The translations under genes and the position numbers were made by a program. Of a DNA stretch of 64,000 bases, positions 8,394 through 17,856 are shown one piece after another (within the stretch, counting starts at the first letter, position 1; the number at the start of each line of letters is the position of its first letter). The notes under the pieces were generated by a model. The model was not told the DNA's origin and did no database searches. It saw only the letters and a program-made list of their open reading frames with translations. The stretch comes from Ornatilinea sp. (GTDB taxonomy: Bacteria > Chloroflexota > Anaerolineae > Anaerolineales > Anaerolineaceae), in contig JAHDQE010000013.1 of NCBI GenBank assembly GCA_018433975.1, forward strand, positions 47,692 through 111,691, read 5' to 3'.

Positions 8394-8420
8394 CTGCCCG
8401 GCAAGAACCTTGCCGGGCAG
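8394..8420 (-). terminator. Terminator of the subtilase gene
   Basis: CTGCCCGGCAAG (8394-8405) and CTTGCCGGGCAG (8409-8420) form a perfect 12-bp stem with a 3-nt loop. On the minus strand it is followed by TTTTGATTT. It lies 28 bp after the stop codon of the subtilase. Confidence 0.85.
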
Positions 8421-8447
8421 CCTGTTACCATCCTTCAAACATCAAAA

Positions 8448-11258
8448 TTAATATGGAAAGATCGAGTCGCCTTCTCCGGGTAGCTCAGCCGTTCCACATT
8501 CCTGTGAAGTTGTGTAGACTTTACCGTTGACGGTCAGCGCTTTCCAGAAGTCTGCATTAACACCGTCGTCATAGCACCGCGGGTCAACCGCATTACCGTC
8601 CAACTGAACCGTAGCCAGCAGTTTCCCTTTCATCCACAGACGCACCACCGGATGGACAAACTGGTCGCTGTCGATATCCAGACGGTTAGGCTCATCCCCA
8701 AATCCGCCGTCCGGATAGCTGGAGCTGTAATCGGTCACCATGAAGGTGTAATCACCCGTATACCACGGATATCCCTTCTTGGTCCGGATGGTGATGGACT
8801 CGGTTGTAGCACGGTCATCACCCCAGCGTTCAAAATTATGTTGAGCATAAGGGGGAATATCTGGTTTTGTGGTATACATCGAGGCATCCAACAGGTTCCC
8901 GATATCGCCATTACCGTCCCAGCCTTCCCACGGATGTGGAGAAGGATATAGGTCATACGCCGGCTGGTAATCGCCGAACAGACGCCCACGGTTGATTACC
9001 GTACCATTCGCATCTTCATCATAGGTCGGCCAGTCCTGCGGCATCCACAGATAAAAGTCCAGATTCGCCCCATCTAATCCGGATTCCCATGGATAGGCTG
9101 TCCAGTCCAGCACAGCATGCAGGTTGGCATTCGATTCAGGCACACTCACGTTGCCATAGGCTTCAGCAATTCCTGAACCCGGCACCGGGCTGTTCGGATC
9201 CAGCGCATCCAATGTGAACTGGTAATAAGTCTGGAACCCGGCGGTATATCCCTTGCGGTTGACCTGATACTGGTACACTCCGCCATCCTGGTAAGGGATA
9301 TTGTTGAAAACCAACGAGAAGAAATCATCAGCGCCGGACTTCACCACCACTTTATCGACAACTTTAGTGCCCAGTTTGATCTGGACTTTAGCTCCATCCA
9401 GAGGCAGACCGGTAAAAGCATCGCGCACATTGGCATAGATCCGGAAGCGGTCCATGGCGGCAGCCACGTTCAGGATACGCGTGCCGGACATATCTTCCGC
9501 GTCCCCGAACGGGTTAGCATTTCCATCCTCGTCCTCACCGGATGTCGGGTAGCAGAACGCCTCACGAGCGTAATCATCGTTCGGATCTTCCTCATCCTCC
9601 TGGTGCCAGCCGTATTTTTCCTCATCCATGTACGCCCAGGGATCGGCAACAGCTTCATCTACCGCAAAAAAGTTTTCGCCGTAGTAGTTTGCCGGGTCCT
9701 CTCCCGTCTCGATCAACCGGGTTTTGACGGCATCATTGGTCAGTGTGCGGTCAAGACTCCACACCCGGGCGGCAGCACCGGATACAAATGCGGCGGCCTG
9801 CGAGGTACCATCCAGCCAGCCATAGCCGGAATTCAGGCCATCATAGTAATTCATCGCAAAAGGATAGCTGACCGGGGTCGTCGAGTAGATGCCCTGTCCG
9901 GGGGCGGTTATATTCACCCAGCGACCATAGTTGCTGAACTGGGCCAGACAATATTGACCATTGTAATTTTCCCCTTCATCCATGACGTCGTCTTCGTTGG
10001 TATCCACCCAATGCCAGAAATCGCTGCCATCCTCATGCCCGTCCTGATAGCGCGTCGCGCCAACCGAAATCAACCCCTGATAAATCGAGTTGTCCGCTTC
10101 ATTCAGATCTTCATCAGGGTTGTAGGCTACCCAACCGTTGCCTTCGTCCCAACCCACATTCATATCCGCCCAGCCGGCAGGATAGAACGCCGGGTGATTG
10201 CGCCAATCCGGTTGATCCTCATGTGCCCAATCCATGATGGCACTGCGGCTGTCGTTTCCGGCTGCAGCTACCACCAGCTTCGCTTTCGTATTGATGGCAT
10301 AGTCCAGACTATCGTAAACCACCCCATCCGGATGATGGCTCCCCATGCTGACATTGATGATCTTGACGGATTTGTTGTTAGCACAGTAATACAGTCCCGC
10401 GGCGAGGGTGTAGGTTGAACCCCAGCCCTCACTGCCCGCTACCTTGACCGCAAGAATTTTGCTGTTGGAAACACCAACGGCGGTCTCCTCACCGTTGTTC
10501 ATTTTTGCGGAAATGATCCCGGCCAGATGGGTACCGTGTCCGTTGGAATCCTCGGGTTCCTTATCCATATTGTAGAAGTCAGGTCCCTTGATGACTTTAC
10601 CTTTCAGGTCGGGGTGTTTGTAATCCACACCGGTATCCGGAAGGCATACCACCGGGCTGGCAGCTTTATCATCCCAGATATAATCCGCCTGGATCTGATC
10701 CCAGGCCCAGGCATATTCCCCATCATTGGGAACGAGCGGGACAGACTTCACACGTGAGCCTTTGCGAACCAATTGCCTCATCTCCGACAGCGCATCCCAG
10801 GATATCCCTGTAGAATCCCCTTCGGCCGTGATATCCTGCCGTGTGTTGGTGGAAGGCAGAGAAGCACTGACAATGGGTGTCGGGATACGATAAACATAGT
10901 TGGGCTGCGCATACGCCCCGGCTACCTGAGCATTGATCTGTGCTGCCAGTGCCTCTACATCGGCACCTGTATCAACACTCAACAACGCCAGGTTAGCGTA
11001 AGCCTGCACCACCTGGGCACCCACTTCTCCTGCCAGGGCAGCAGCCTGCGCCCGGGTACTTTTCACGCTTGTCCCCGTCGGGAAAGAAACCACAATTTCG
11101 CCTGGAATTACAATGGCATCTTCCGGCAAATCATCCGGAGCAGTTTGCGCCGCGGCAACTTGCTGTACCGGAGTAAACGCCAACAGCCCTGCGACCAATC
11201 CAAAGATTAGTAAAACCGAAAGGCCTTGCCACATCTTACTTTGCATTTTTGTTTTCAC
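8448..11258 (-). CDS. Secreted subtilisin-like serine protease (S8)
   Basis: A 936-residue secreted endopeptidase. Residues 1-37 are a signal peptide; about 45-125 resemble an inhibitor I9-type propeptide. The catalytic triad is visible as Asp208 (CLPDTGVDY), His241 (NGHGTHLAG) and Ser486 (DGTSQAAAF), with oxyanion Asn335 (AAAGND). An acidic insertion rich in Asp and Glu (about 365-435) may bind calcium. The 350-residue C-terminal region has beta-rich adhesion-like sequence and no recognised domain. The start is GTG at 11258 because GGAGG precedes it by six bases. It is monocistronic, with its own terminator and a consensus promoter about 480 bp upstream. Confidence 0.92.
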   Translation of the reverse strand: MKTKMQSKMWQGLSVLLIFGLVAGLLAFTPVQQVAAAQTAPDDLPEDAIVIPGEIVVSFPTGTSVKSTRAQAAALAGEVGAQVVQAYANLALLSVDTGADVEALAAQINAQVAGAYAQPNYVYRIPTPIVSASLPSTNTRQDITAEGDSTGISWDALSEMRQLVRKGSRVKSVPLVPNDGEYAWAWDQIQADYIWDDKAASPVVCLPDTGVDYKHPDLKGKVIKGPDFYNMDKEPEDSNGHGTHLAGIISAKMNNGEETAVGVSNSKILAVKVAGSEGWGSTYTLAAGLYYCANNKSVKIINVSMGSHHPDGVVYDSLDYAINTKAKLVVAAAGNDSRSAIMDWAHEDQPDWRNHPAFYPAGWADMNVGWDEGNGWVAYNPDEDLNEADNSIYQGLISVGATRYQDGHEDGSDFWHWVDTNEDDVMDEGENYNGQYCLAQFSNYGRWVNITAPGQGIYSTTPVSYPFAMNYYDGLNSGYGWLDGTSQAAAFVSGAAARVWSLDRTLTNDAVKTRLIETGEDPANYYGENFFAVDEAVADPWAYMDEEKYGWHQEDEEDPNDDYAREAFCYPTSGEDEDGNANPFGDAEDMSGTRILNVAAAMDRFRIYANVRDAFTGLPLDGAKVQIKLGTKVVDKVVVKSGADDFFSLVFNNIPYQDGGVYQYQVNRKGYTAGFQTYYQFTLDALDPNSPVPGSGIAEAYGNVSVPESNANLHAVLDWTAYPWESGLDGANLDFYLWMPQDWPTYDEDANGTVINRGRLFGDYQPAYDLYPSPHPWEGWDGNGDIGNLLDASMYTTKPDIPPYAQHNFERWGDDRATTESITIRTKKGYPWYTGDYTFMVTDYSSSYPDGGFGDEPNRLDIDSDQFVHPVVRLWMKGKLLATVQLDGNAVDPRCYDDGVNADFWKALTVNGKVYTTSQECGTAELPGEGDSIFPY

Positions 11259-11735
11259 CTATGTCCTCCAATGATTTGAACTGAGCAATCCGGATTATCG
11301 GGTGGCGGGAAACTCGATCTTTGCCAGCCACAAACTATCAACAATTTTCACTCGGAACAAAATGATGCGGATCACCATTCCGAAACACGCCATACTCAAC
11401 CCGCGCAGGAAAGCTGAACCTGATGATTCATTTTTTTATTCAAGGAGAAAATCTTATGACAAATTCCCGGATTGAAATTTCCGACAAGATATATGGTAAT
11501 GAGTAGAAGATATTTAAAGGCTGACCCCACCTCCTTTTTAAAACCTTTTCAGGCCGCAGGTTAAGAGCCTCCTGAACGCCTTTTGGCAATATACAGGCAC
11601 GACATCCCTCATTGTAGAATCACAGAAACCTAATAATTGTCCCCCGTGCAAAACCCACTGACATTCCTTCAACAAATAATAACTGCAACGCTTACCGTAA
11701 TGCACTTATTTGAAGGGGACGAACAGATTAAAAAT

Positions 11736-11764
11736 ATTATATGATGCTGAATTCTGAATGTCAA
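11736..11764 (-). promoter_or_regulatory. Perfect consensus sigma-70 promoter
   Basis: Minus-strand TTGACA (11759-11764), a 17-bp spacer and TATAAT (11736-11741): both hexamers match the consensus exactly. It points at the subtilase, whose start is about 480 bp downstream, giving a roughly 470-nt untranslated leader unless a small RNA is made. Confidence 0.75.
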
Positions 11765-11822
11765 CGATTCCCCCGCCAATCCGGGAAAATTACTCAAAAC
11801 ACACCCATTGCAAGGGAAATAT

Positions 11823-11842
11823 GCCCTGTCTCCCAACAGGGC
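11823..11842 (-). terminator. Hairpin after the PadR-linked membrane gene
   Basis: GCCCTG (11823-11828) pairs with CAGGGC (11837-11842) across an 8-nt loop, abutting the stop codon at 11843. On the minus strand it is followed by ATATTTCCCTTG. The stem is short and the T-run poor, so this is a weak terminator at best. Confidence 0.4.
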
Positions 11843-12943
11843 TCACGCCGTTGTGGTGTTTTCCTCCTTTGACAGGATCGCCCCCGGAGCACCGGGGAAC
11901 AGGTTCAATAAAGCAGGTGCTGTCAGAGCAGCCAGGATGCAAATCCAGCCGATTAATGTTCCGCCTGTTTCAACCCAGCGCGTGGTTGGTGAGGGAGACA
12001 CCGGGTATCCCATCGGCCATTTCTGGAAAGGAATCAGCACCCATTTGGCAAGCGCGATAACCCACATCGATCCGCTGGCGCCATACATCAATGACAGGAA
12101 GCGCTGTTTCTGGTTTTCAGCCCGCAAATACCGCCATGCGCCCAAAGCCAGACACGCCCAGGATGCCAGTTTCCAGAACTCTTCGTAGTGGTATTCGTCA
12201 AACACAATCATAATTCCAAATACCAATCCGCCATAAAGCATAAAAGAAAGCTGCGTCCAATCCGCCCGGAGGCGCTGCCAGATGCCGCGCGTATACGGCA
12301 GTAATCGCAAGAGACTGACCGCAATCAATGCACCCAATAATACCGAAAACAACATGATGAACGAAAAGACCCCCACATAGATTGTCCGCACCACCAGCGG
12401 CCAGTCGGACCGCGCCCCAAACAACCGGAGAAAGACCGGGTAGATCCATCCCCAGATGCGGTCATACCGCAGCATAATCAGACCCAGCAGCAATATAAAA
12501 CCCAGATAAGGCAGCGACCAGCCCGGCACGCCCCGGATAACGGCTAACCCAAATGCAAAAAGCACGGCTCCCCAGAACAGGACCACCAAAATAATGTCCG
12601 TCCACTGCGGCAGGCTGATGATGTTGGTAGCAAAAATGCTTAACAGGGGCAGCACAAAAATGATCATCGCGGCCAACAGCTCACTGCGCGGCAGCGGCTT
12701 TTTCTCTCCCAATCCATTCGAGAACATCTCCCATCTCCTTTCTCGCAGATGCTCCTGCAAAACCAAACCGGGCCAATCCCGAATCTCCCGCCAGAGCTGT
12801 TTTCCACCCGGCGATTGTCCTTCGGTCAGCGCCCTCGCGAAAACAGCCTGCATTTCTTCGCTGAATTCGCTCCGGAACGCTGCCGGATAAAAGCGCAACA
12901 GAACGCGATAAATCTTCAGGATGAAGCCCGTCCGACCACTCAC
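11843..12943 (-). CDS. Multi-pass membrane protein linked to a PadR regulator
   Basis: A 366-residue protein. Residues 1-75 resemble the cytoplasmic prefix found before many PadR-associated permease-like proteins (IYRVLLRFYPAAFRSEFSEEM), followed by about eight hydrophobic segments. No transport or enzymatic motif is recognised. Its start overlaps the PadR stop by 4 bp (ATGA-type), so the two are translationally coupled and co-transcribed from the PadR promoter. PadR-linked membrane proteins often respond to antibiotic, phenolic or envelope stress, but the function here is unknown. Confidence 0.8.
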   Translation of the reverse strand: MSGRTGFILKIYRVLLRFYPAAFRSEFSEEMQAVFARALTEGQSPGGKQLWREIRDWPGLVLQEHLRERRWEMFSNGLGEKKPLPRSELLAAMIIFVLPLLSIFATNIISLPQWTDIILVVLFWGAVLFAFGLAVIRGVPGWSLPYLGFILLLGLIMLRYDRIWGWIYPVFLRLFGARSDWPLVVRTIYVGVFSFIMLFSVLLGALIAVSLLRLLPYTRGIWQRLRADWTQLSFMLYGGLVFGIMIVFDEYHYEEFWKLASWACLALGAWRYLRAENQKQRFLSLMYGASGSMWVIALAKWVLIPFQKWPMGYPVSPSPTTRWVETGGTLIGWICILAALTAPALLNLFPGAPGAILSKEENTTTA

Positions 12944-13284
12944 GAGGATTCCTCCACCGTCCGGATTTGCGCTGCTTTGACCAGTTTTTTCAGGCGTGCG
13001 ACCTCGGCATCCAGCACTCTCCGGCCCAGCTCTGTGAGAGCGTAAGCCTTCCGCTCCCGGTCGGTGCCGTTCGGGAGCGGATCTTCCACACGGAAAATCC
13101 AGCCGTCATCCAGCAGGCGCTTGATCGCGCCGTACAGCGTGCCGGTGCTCAACTTCACCCGTTCTTCGCTCAGACTTTCAACCGCTTTCATCATAGCGTA
13201 GCCATGCCTGGGGCCGGACGCCAGACTTAATAAAATGAAAAATGTGGGTTCTCGCAGAGGAAGCCGGGAAAGAATTTCTTTCAT
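12940..13284 (-). CDS. PadR family transcriptional regulator
   Basis: A 114-residue winged-helix repressor of the small PadR group. The segment HGYAMMKAVE followed by LSTGTLYGAIKRLLDDGWI is the typical DNA-binding wing region, and a C-terminal helix serves dimerisation. It sits first in a two-gene operon with the membrane protein it probably controls. An inverted repeat of PadR type lies just upstream of its start (13299-13321), so autoregulation is likely. Confidence 0.92.
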   Translation of the reverse strand: MKEILSRLPLREPTFFILLSLASGPRHGYAMMKAVESLSEERVKLSTGTLYGAIKRLLDDGWIFRVEDPLPNGTDRERKAYALTELGRRVLDAEVARLKKLVKAAQIRTVEESS

Positions 13285-13298
13285 ATATATCGTTCTCC

Positions 13299-13321
13299 AA
13301 TATGTCGTTTAACTACATATT
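13299..13321. promoter_or_regulatory. Putative PadR operator
   Basis: AATATGT and ACATATT (7 bp each) separated by 9 bp form an inverted repeat containing the ATGT...ACAT pattern common in PadR operators. It lies 15 bp upstream of the PadR start codon, where bound repressor would block transcription. Confidence 0.6.
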
Positions 13322-13426
13322 ACAGAATTAAAAGCAGTTTGTCAATAACCCAAAACACAGGGGGGCCATTCCTTCAGCCACAGCGAGCTCTCGCCCGGTG
13401 TTGACCGTTTTATTCCAGCTCCGTTT

Positions 13427-13850
13427 GTCATTCTGACGACCGAAGGGAGGAAGAATCTCTGCGTTCCACCCCGATGACACCCGCTTTACCCCTGGCACCC
13501 GGTCAGCCAGAGATCCTTCGCTCCGCTCAGGATGACATTGGGCAGTGTCATTTTGACGACCGCAGGGAGGAAGAATCTCTGCATCCCACCCCGATGATAC
13601 CCGCTTTACCCGCGGCAGTCCTTCTCGGTCAGCCAGAGACCCTTCGCTCCGCTCAGGATGACATTTGGGAGTGTCATTCTGACGACCGCAGGGAAGAAGA
13701 ATCTCTACGTCCCGCCTCGATGACACCCACTTTGCCCCTGGCAGGCCTTCCCGGTCAGCCAGAGACCCTTCGCTCCGCTCAGGATGACATCGGGCAGTGT
13801 CATTCTGACGACCGCAGGGAGGAAGAATCTCTCCAATCGGGTTCTGGAAC
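13427..13850. repeat. Four tandem 120-126 bp imperfect repeats
   Basis: The unit starting GTCATTCTGACGACCG begins at 13427, 13547, 13673 and 13799. Each unit continues with AGGAAGAATCTCTGC and GATCCTTCGCTCCGCTCAGG-like sequence, and ends in GGATGACAT. The repeats create long spurious frames on both strands with no ribosome site. The same style of element recurs near 16, 17.5, 29.4 and 30.1 kb, so this is a lineage-type dispersed repeat rather than CRISPR or a gene. Confidence 0.85.
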
Positions 13851-13951
13851 CCATCCAATTTCTTAACTTTTAAGAACGGTTGGATTTCAAGGCCCGGGTA
13901 AATTTGATCAACAGAGACCCCATTGCACAGGCCCTCCCACCCAGCTTACAT

Positions 13952-15667
13952 TTACTTGATCACCCGCCCGGGGCACGTCGAACCTGTCCCCATCATCCCC
14001 TGCGCCTCATCCAGCATCTGCAAGAAAATCGGCGTGATATGGGGGTCGAGGATTTTTCCGGATTGTTCGAGGATATATTTCCGGGCCTCATCCATTCCCC
14101 AGGCCGGGCGGTAGCAGCGGTCCGTACATAACGCGTCCCACACATCGATGATCGTAAAGATGCGCGCTGCGAGCGGAATATCTTCGCCCTTCAGACCGCG
14201 CGGGTACCCGCTGCCGTCCCAATGTTCGTGGTGGCAGTACGGAATATCGATGCAGTTCTGTAAAAAAGTGATCGGGGAGAGCAGTTCAAAAGCATAGGTC
14301 GGATGTTTGCGCATGATTTTCCATTCCTCGTCATCCAGCGAGGAGGGCTTGAACAGGATTGGGTCCGGCACTGCGATTTTTCCGATGTCGTGCAGCAGCG
14401 CACCCCTGCGGATATCTACCAGATCTTTTTCCTCAATCCCGCATCGTCTGGCCAGCGCTAGAGTCATTTTTTCCACCCGTTTGGCGTGCCCTTCGGTCTC
14501 CTTATCCCGCATTTCCAGGGCTTTTGCCCACCCTTCAATGGTTTCATCATAGATCCGGGCGGCATCAATCCGCAGTACACTTAAAGCGCTCCCACTGGTG
14601 CTGTCCCCCGGTTTTGCCAGCTCATTCTTCCGTTTACGGATGTTGTAAGCCAGCTGCTGATCCCAAACGATCACCTGGTTGCGCCCGGAAGCTTTGGCCC
14701 AATACATGGCCTGGTCCGCCTGAGAAAGCAGTGCGTCCAGCGAACCGTGCGCGTCCTGAATATGGCACACCCCAATGCTGATGGTCACCGAGACCTGGTA
14801 ACCGTTGACATACACCACCAGTTCCTCAACCTTGATCCTCAGACGGTCCGCAATCCTGTACGCGGTTTCCAGAGATGTATTCGGGAGCAGGGCGATAAAC
14901 TCTTCCCCGCCAAAACGCCCCAACAGGTCCGTCTGGCGCAGGGCCTTTTTGAATTCTTCCGCCACAGCACAAAGCACCTGATCTCCCACAAAATGACCGT
15001 AGATGTCATTGGTGATCTTGAAGTTATCGATGTCGATCATCAGAGCCGAGAGGTCGCCGTGGTTGGCGTGAAACGCATTGATTTCCTGCTGCGCCGCCTC
15101 AAAGAAGCCCCGCCGGTTGTTCAGATTCGTCAGCGGGTCGATCACCGAAAGCTGCTGGACCTCGGAATAGAGGTTTTCAAGCAGGTCGCTTTGAGCCAGC
15201 AGCAAATCGTGCACCTTCAACAGACTGTACCGGCGTTCTCCCTGCCGGACGACAATCGGTTCGTAGGCCTGATTGCCGTCACGGCCCAAAGCCTGCTTCA
15301 CCGCATCCGGGACCGGTGTATTGGCATCCAGCAGCAAATTATACGTCCCGTAAGTATTATGGAATTCAAGAACGGTTTTGTTGGAAAAAACATCCACCCC
15401 AAACGGCTTCCCCAAGATCTCAAAACAGCGCTGGCGCGACAGCATCCCCACAAACTGGCCGCTGCTGGTCAGGATCACCCCCGGCCAGTCCGGGTGCTGG
15501 TCAAACATCCTGGTAATTTCGCGAACGGAGAGGTTGTGATCAACACAACAATCCGATAAGGATAAATCTCCTATTCTCATCTCAAGGACCTGGTGGCACG
15601 TAAATGATGGATTGGACGCAGGTAAAATGGCGTTGTTGAGAGATATCGTATGATCAGTGAGATGCAC
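13952..15667 (-). CDS. CBS-like / GGDEF / HD-GYP cyclic-di-GMP protein
   Basis: A 571-residue cytoplasmic protein joining c-di-GMP synthesis and hydrolysis. Residues 30-155 look like a CBS-pair sensory module. The GGDEF domain has GGEEF at 253-257 and an RQTD inhibition site (RxxD) at 244-247, so it should be an active, product-inhibited diguanylate cyclase. The C-terminal part is an HD-GYP phosphodiesterase with LLHDIGKIAVPD and HHEHWDGSGYP, including the metal-binding HD and GYP signatures. A GTG start at 15667 is listed; an ATG at 15580 just before the CBS-like part is an alternative, and neither has a strong ribosome site. No membrane segment is present. Confidence 0.9.
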   Translation of the reverse strand: MHLTDHTISLNNAILPASNPSFTCHQVLEMRIGDLSLSDCCVDHNLSVREITRMFDQHPDWPGVILTSSGQFVGMLSRQRCFEILGKPFGVDVFSNKTVLEFHNTYGTYNLLLDANTPVPDAVKQALGRDGNQAYEPIVVRQGERRYSLLKVHDLLLAQSDLLENLYSEVQQLSVIDPLTNLNNRRGFFEAAQQEINAFHANHGDLSALMIDIDNFKITNDIYGHFVGDQVLCAVAEEFKKALRQTDLLGRFGGEEFIALLPNTSLETAYRIADRLRIKVEELVVYVNGYQVSVTISIGVCHIQDAHGSLDALLSQADQAMYWAKASGRNQVIVWDQQLAYNIRKRKNELAKPGDSTSGSALSVLRIDAARIYDETIEGWAKALEMRDKETEGHAKRVEKMTLALARRCGIEEKDLVDIRRGALLHDIGKIAVPDPILFKPSSLDDEEWKIMRKHPTYAFELLSPITFLQNCIDIPYCHHEHWDGSGYPRGLKGEDIPLAARIFTIIDVWDALCTDRCYRPAWGMDEARKYILEQSGKILDPHITPIFLQMLDEAQGMMGTGSTCPGRVIK

Positions 15668-15693
15668 GATGCAGAAACCCGGTATTGTTAAAG

Positions 15694-15726
15694 GATGAGC
15701 ACGCCGAAAAAATAAATTTTTGGCGT
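15694..15726. terminator. Hairpin upstream of the GGDEF/HD-GYP gene
   Basis: AGCACGCC pairs with GGCGTGCT, extended by an A-rich/T-rich inner stem. It lies about 30-60 bp before the start of the c-di-GMP gene, so on the minus strand it would act in the 5' leader. No T-run of clear terminator type follows in that direction; the role is open. Confidence 0.4.
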
Positions 15727-15876
15727 GCTTTCAAAATGTTTCCCTCCTACACAGCATGTATTCAGGACACGCCCCTTAAAAATGTCATCTTAAATTAAAA
15801 CCATTCTATTACTGAATCTATCACTTCTGTGTTAAGAAGATGAGGACTGGAGGTTAACACTGGGTAAAAACTCAGC

Positions 15877-16408
15877 TCCGCCGGAGGAGGGTCGCTCCGC
15901 TTGCTCGCAAAGACGTGAGTTAGAAGAAACACCATCCCGCGGAGTGTGTCGCTGCGAGGGAGCGCAAGAGACCGCGGCAGCCTCCCGTCCGCTTCGATGT
16001 CATGCTGCGCCAGACCCTGCACAAGCACCAAACCAGTGACATGGAGTAAATCCCTGCTGGTGGGTTGCGGGGCGGAGTGGACACTAACCAGCCCGTGATG
16101 TTTCGCCGCCCCTCCACACCACCCTACCCTACAACTGCCCCGCCGGAGGAGGGGCCGCTCCGCTCGTTCGCAAAGACGCGGGTTAAGGGAAACACCATCC
16201 CGCGAAATGTGTCGCTGCGAGGGAGCGCAAGAGACCGCGGCAGCCTCCCGTCCGCTTCGATGTCATGCTGCGCCCGGCGGGCGAAGCATCTCTGCGCGAC
16301 TTTCCGGCGCGACCTTGCTTTGAGCCAGCCCTGCTGGTGGGTTGCGGGGCGGAGTGGACGCTAACCAGCCCGTGATGATTCGCCGCCCCTCCACACCACC
16401 CTACCACT
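15877..16408. repeat. Tandem pair of ~260-bp repeats
   Basis: Copy 1 (about 15877-16137) and copy 2 (about 16141-16408) both hold GTCGCTGCGAGGGAGCGCAA, then CCGCGGCAGCCTCCCGTCC, ATGTCATGCTGCGCC, GCTGGTGGGTTGCGGGGCGG and CGCCCCTCCACACCACCCTA. Copy 2 carries an extra segment, GGCGGGCGAAGCATCTCTGC, which also appears near 29.4 kb and, with changes, near 30.1 kb. A partial third copy is at about 17390-17475. Confidence 0.85.
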
Positions 16409-16658
16409 GCAGGATAGTAAACCAGTGTGGATTGATTTATTTTTTGTTGAAACAATTCCTCTCCCACAAAATGAATGAAAGACTATATAAAGAAAAATAT
16501 CCATAGAGCCTATTTTTTATTTTGTCGAGAGTCTCTTTTTATTTTTATCGATTGGAGTTTACCGTGCCCACGGCATGATCTGCCGCACGAAACAACCTGC
16601 GGTGTGGCGATCTCCCTTGCGGCATGCACAAAACCAACATTTCAGACTTTTACCACGC

Positions 16659-17288
16659 CTAAACGTCGTTCAGCACACTGGGGAATAACGTGTTTTCACT
16701 CTCCTGCTGCTCAATTTTCTTCAAATGTCCTTTGACAAACCAGACCTGTATCAGCCAGACTAACAGTAAAGCACCCCCGGCACCAATCGCAGCCCAGGTC
16801 TGTGACAGATAAGATAGTCCCATTCCAACAACAATCGACGCAGCGACCGCGTTAATGATCAGCAAAATTGCTTCGGCACCCCGCCATGAGATTAAGGAAA
16901 TTCGTATCCTTGGACGGTCATCGTTGGATTCAAAGGGAAGATAATTTTTAATTTTCATATCGTTCTCTAAAAACCATCTCCTGACCCGCCCCGCCTTTCT
17001 GAACAACATCACAATAGCGACAGAATAGTTAACAATGCTTTTTAAAGTAGACACTCCCAATGCCAATACCAGGGCGGCCCCTACAAGAATAATCTCCGGA
17101 TAATGTTGCTGTGCAATTGCCGCATCTGCAAGACCGGAAATTCCTGCGATGATCGCCGCAACGATGATCAGGAAGAAATTGATTCTCCCCGACTTGATTT
17201 CTTCCAATCCCATCGCGCGTTCCTGAATCGCATTAAATTCCGCAATCAGAAAATCAGCAGAAAGGTTCGTTTTATCCGGTTTTGCCAC
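16659..17288 (-). CDS. Four-TM membrane protein of unknown function
   Basis: A 209-residue protein. After a polar N-terminus with a helical AEFNAIQERAMGLEEIKSG stretch come two hydrophobic hairpins (around 35-90 and 145-195), four membrane segments in all, with a cytoplasmic loop between. Similar small helical-prefix 4-TM proteins occur in accessory regions of many bacteria, but the family cannot be named with confidence. It is isolated, flanked on both sides by repeat-rich DNA. Confidence 0.75.
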   Translation of the reverse strand: MAKPDKTNLSADFLIAEFNAIQERAMGLEEIKSGRINFFLIIVAAIIAGISGLADAAIAQQHYPEIILVGAALVLALGVSTLKSIVNYSVAIVMLFRKAGRVRRWFLENDMKIKNYLPFESNDDRPRIRISLISWRGAEAILLIINAVAASIVVGMGLSYLSQTWAAIGAGGALLLVWLIQVWFVKGHLKKIEQQESENTLFPSVLNDV

Positions 17289-17389
17289 ATCCGCCTCCTA
17301 CACATATAAACTTTCCGGCCCATCCTTACGGTTTGAGATTAGATTGCTCACCTGTCCCGTCACGGGTGCCGGCCATCCGCTTATTCGCA

Positions 17390-17645
17390 ACAACTGTAAC
17401 ACGATTTAAGAGAAGTGCCATCACGCAAAATGTGTCGCTGCGAGGGAGCACAAGCGACCGTGGCAGCCTCCCATTTTGATGGTATAAATCCGACACTTTC
17501 GACGATACACCTCATGTCTTTCTGAGCGACCGCAAGGAGCGAAGAAACTCTGCGCTACTTCCCGGTGTACCTGTCTTGAGTGCAGGCTGATAAAGCGCCA
17601 AACTAAAGATCCTTCAGCCGCTGGCGCGGCCTCGGGATGACAATT
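17390..17645. repeat. Partial copies of dispersed repeats
   Basis: GTCGCTGCGAGGGAGCACAA at about 17440 matches the 15.9-16.4 kb repeat, and 17517-17645 resembles the 13.4-kb repeat in degraded form (CTTTCTGAGCGACCGCAAGG, ending CGGGATGACA). This fills most of the gap 17289-17856; no gene was found there. Confidence 0.65.
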
Positions 17646-17856
17646 AGGTGGAGGTTAACAAAGAAAACAAATTGTGGGGATCCCCCTGCACTAAAAAGCC
17701 CAACATTCCACATTCGAACCCTATCAGTACATTATTTGAGAAAACAACCTACTTAGGAAACGTTCGTAAATCGCACAGACTCCGAGCAATCCACTGCACA
17801 TTTTACTGTCTTGCCTTTTGGCTAAAATAAGTGTTTATGAATTTAATATAACCGAT

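Larger units (their letters stand above)
11259..11842. other. Long leader region of the subtilase gene
   Basis: 584 bp without a supported gene. It contains a consensus leftward promoter (11736-11764) and a weak hairpin around 11550-11578 (TTCAGG and CCTGAA on the minus strand). A plus-strand 16-codon ORF (11456-11506) with AAGGAG before its ATG is too short to call. The leader may hold a regulatory RNA; no known riboswitch was recognised. Confidence 0.5.
15668..16658. other. Repeat-filled intergenic region
   Basis: About 990 bp with no supported gene. It contains a hairpin (15694-15726) near the upstream gene, a tandem pair of roughly 260-bp repeats (15877-16408) and an AT-rich tail. Open frames here lie inside the repeats and lack ribosome sites. 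Confidence 0.7.

Noticed and set aside
9603..10418. 271-codon plus-strand frame inside the subtilase
   Set aside because: Antisense to the protease, whose catalytic motifs are intact.
11456..11506. 16-codon plus-strand ORF with AAGGAG
   Set aside because: Too short and without coding support; it may be chance or a remnant.
13427..13850. Possible CRISPR array
   Set aside because: Units are about 120-126 bp and imperfect, not short repeats with unique spacers, and there is no cas gene nearby.
13328..13866. Long open frames on both strands in the 13.4-13.9 kb repeats
   Set aside because: They arise from the tandem repeats; peptides are low-complexity and repeated, with no ribosome site.
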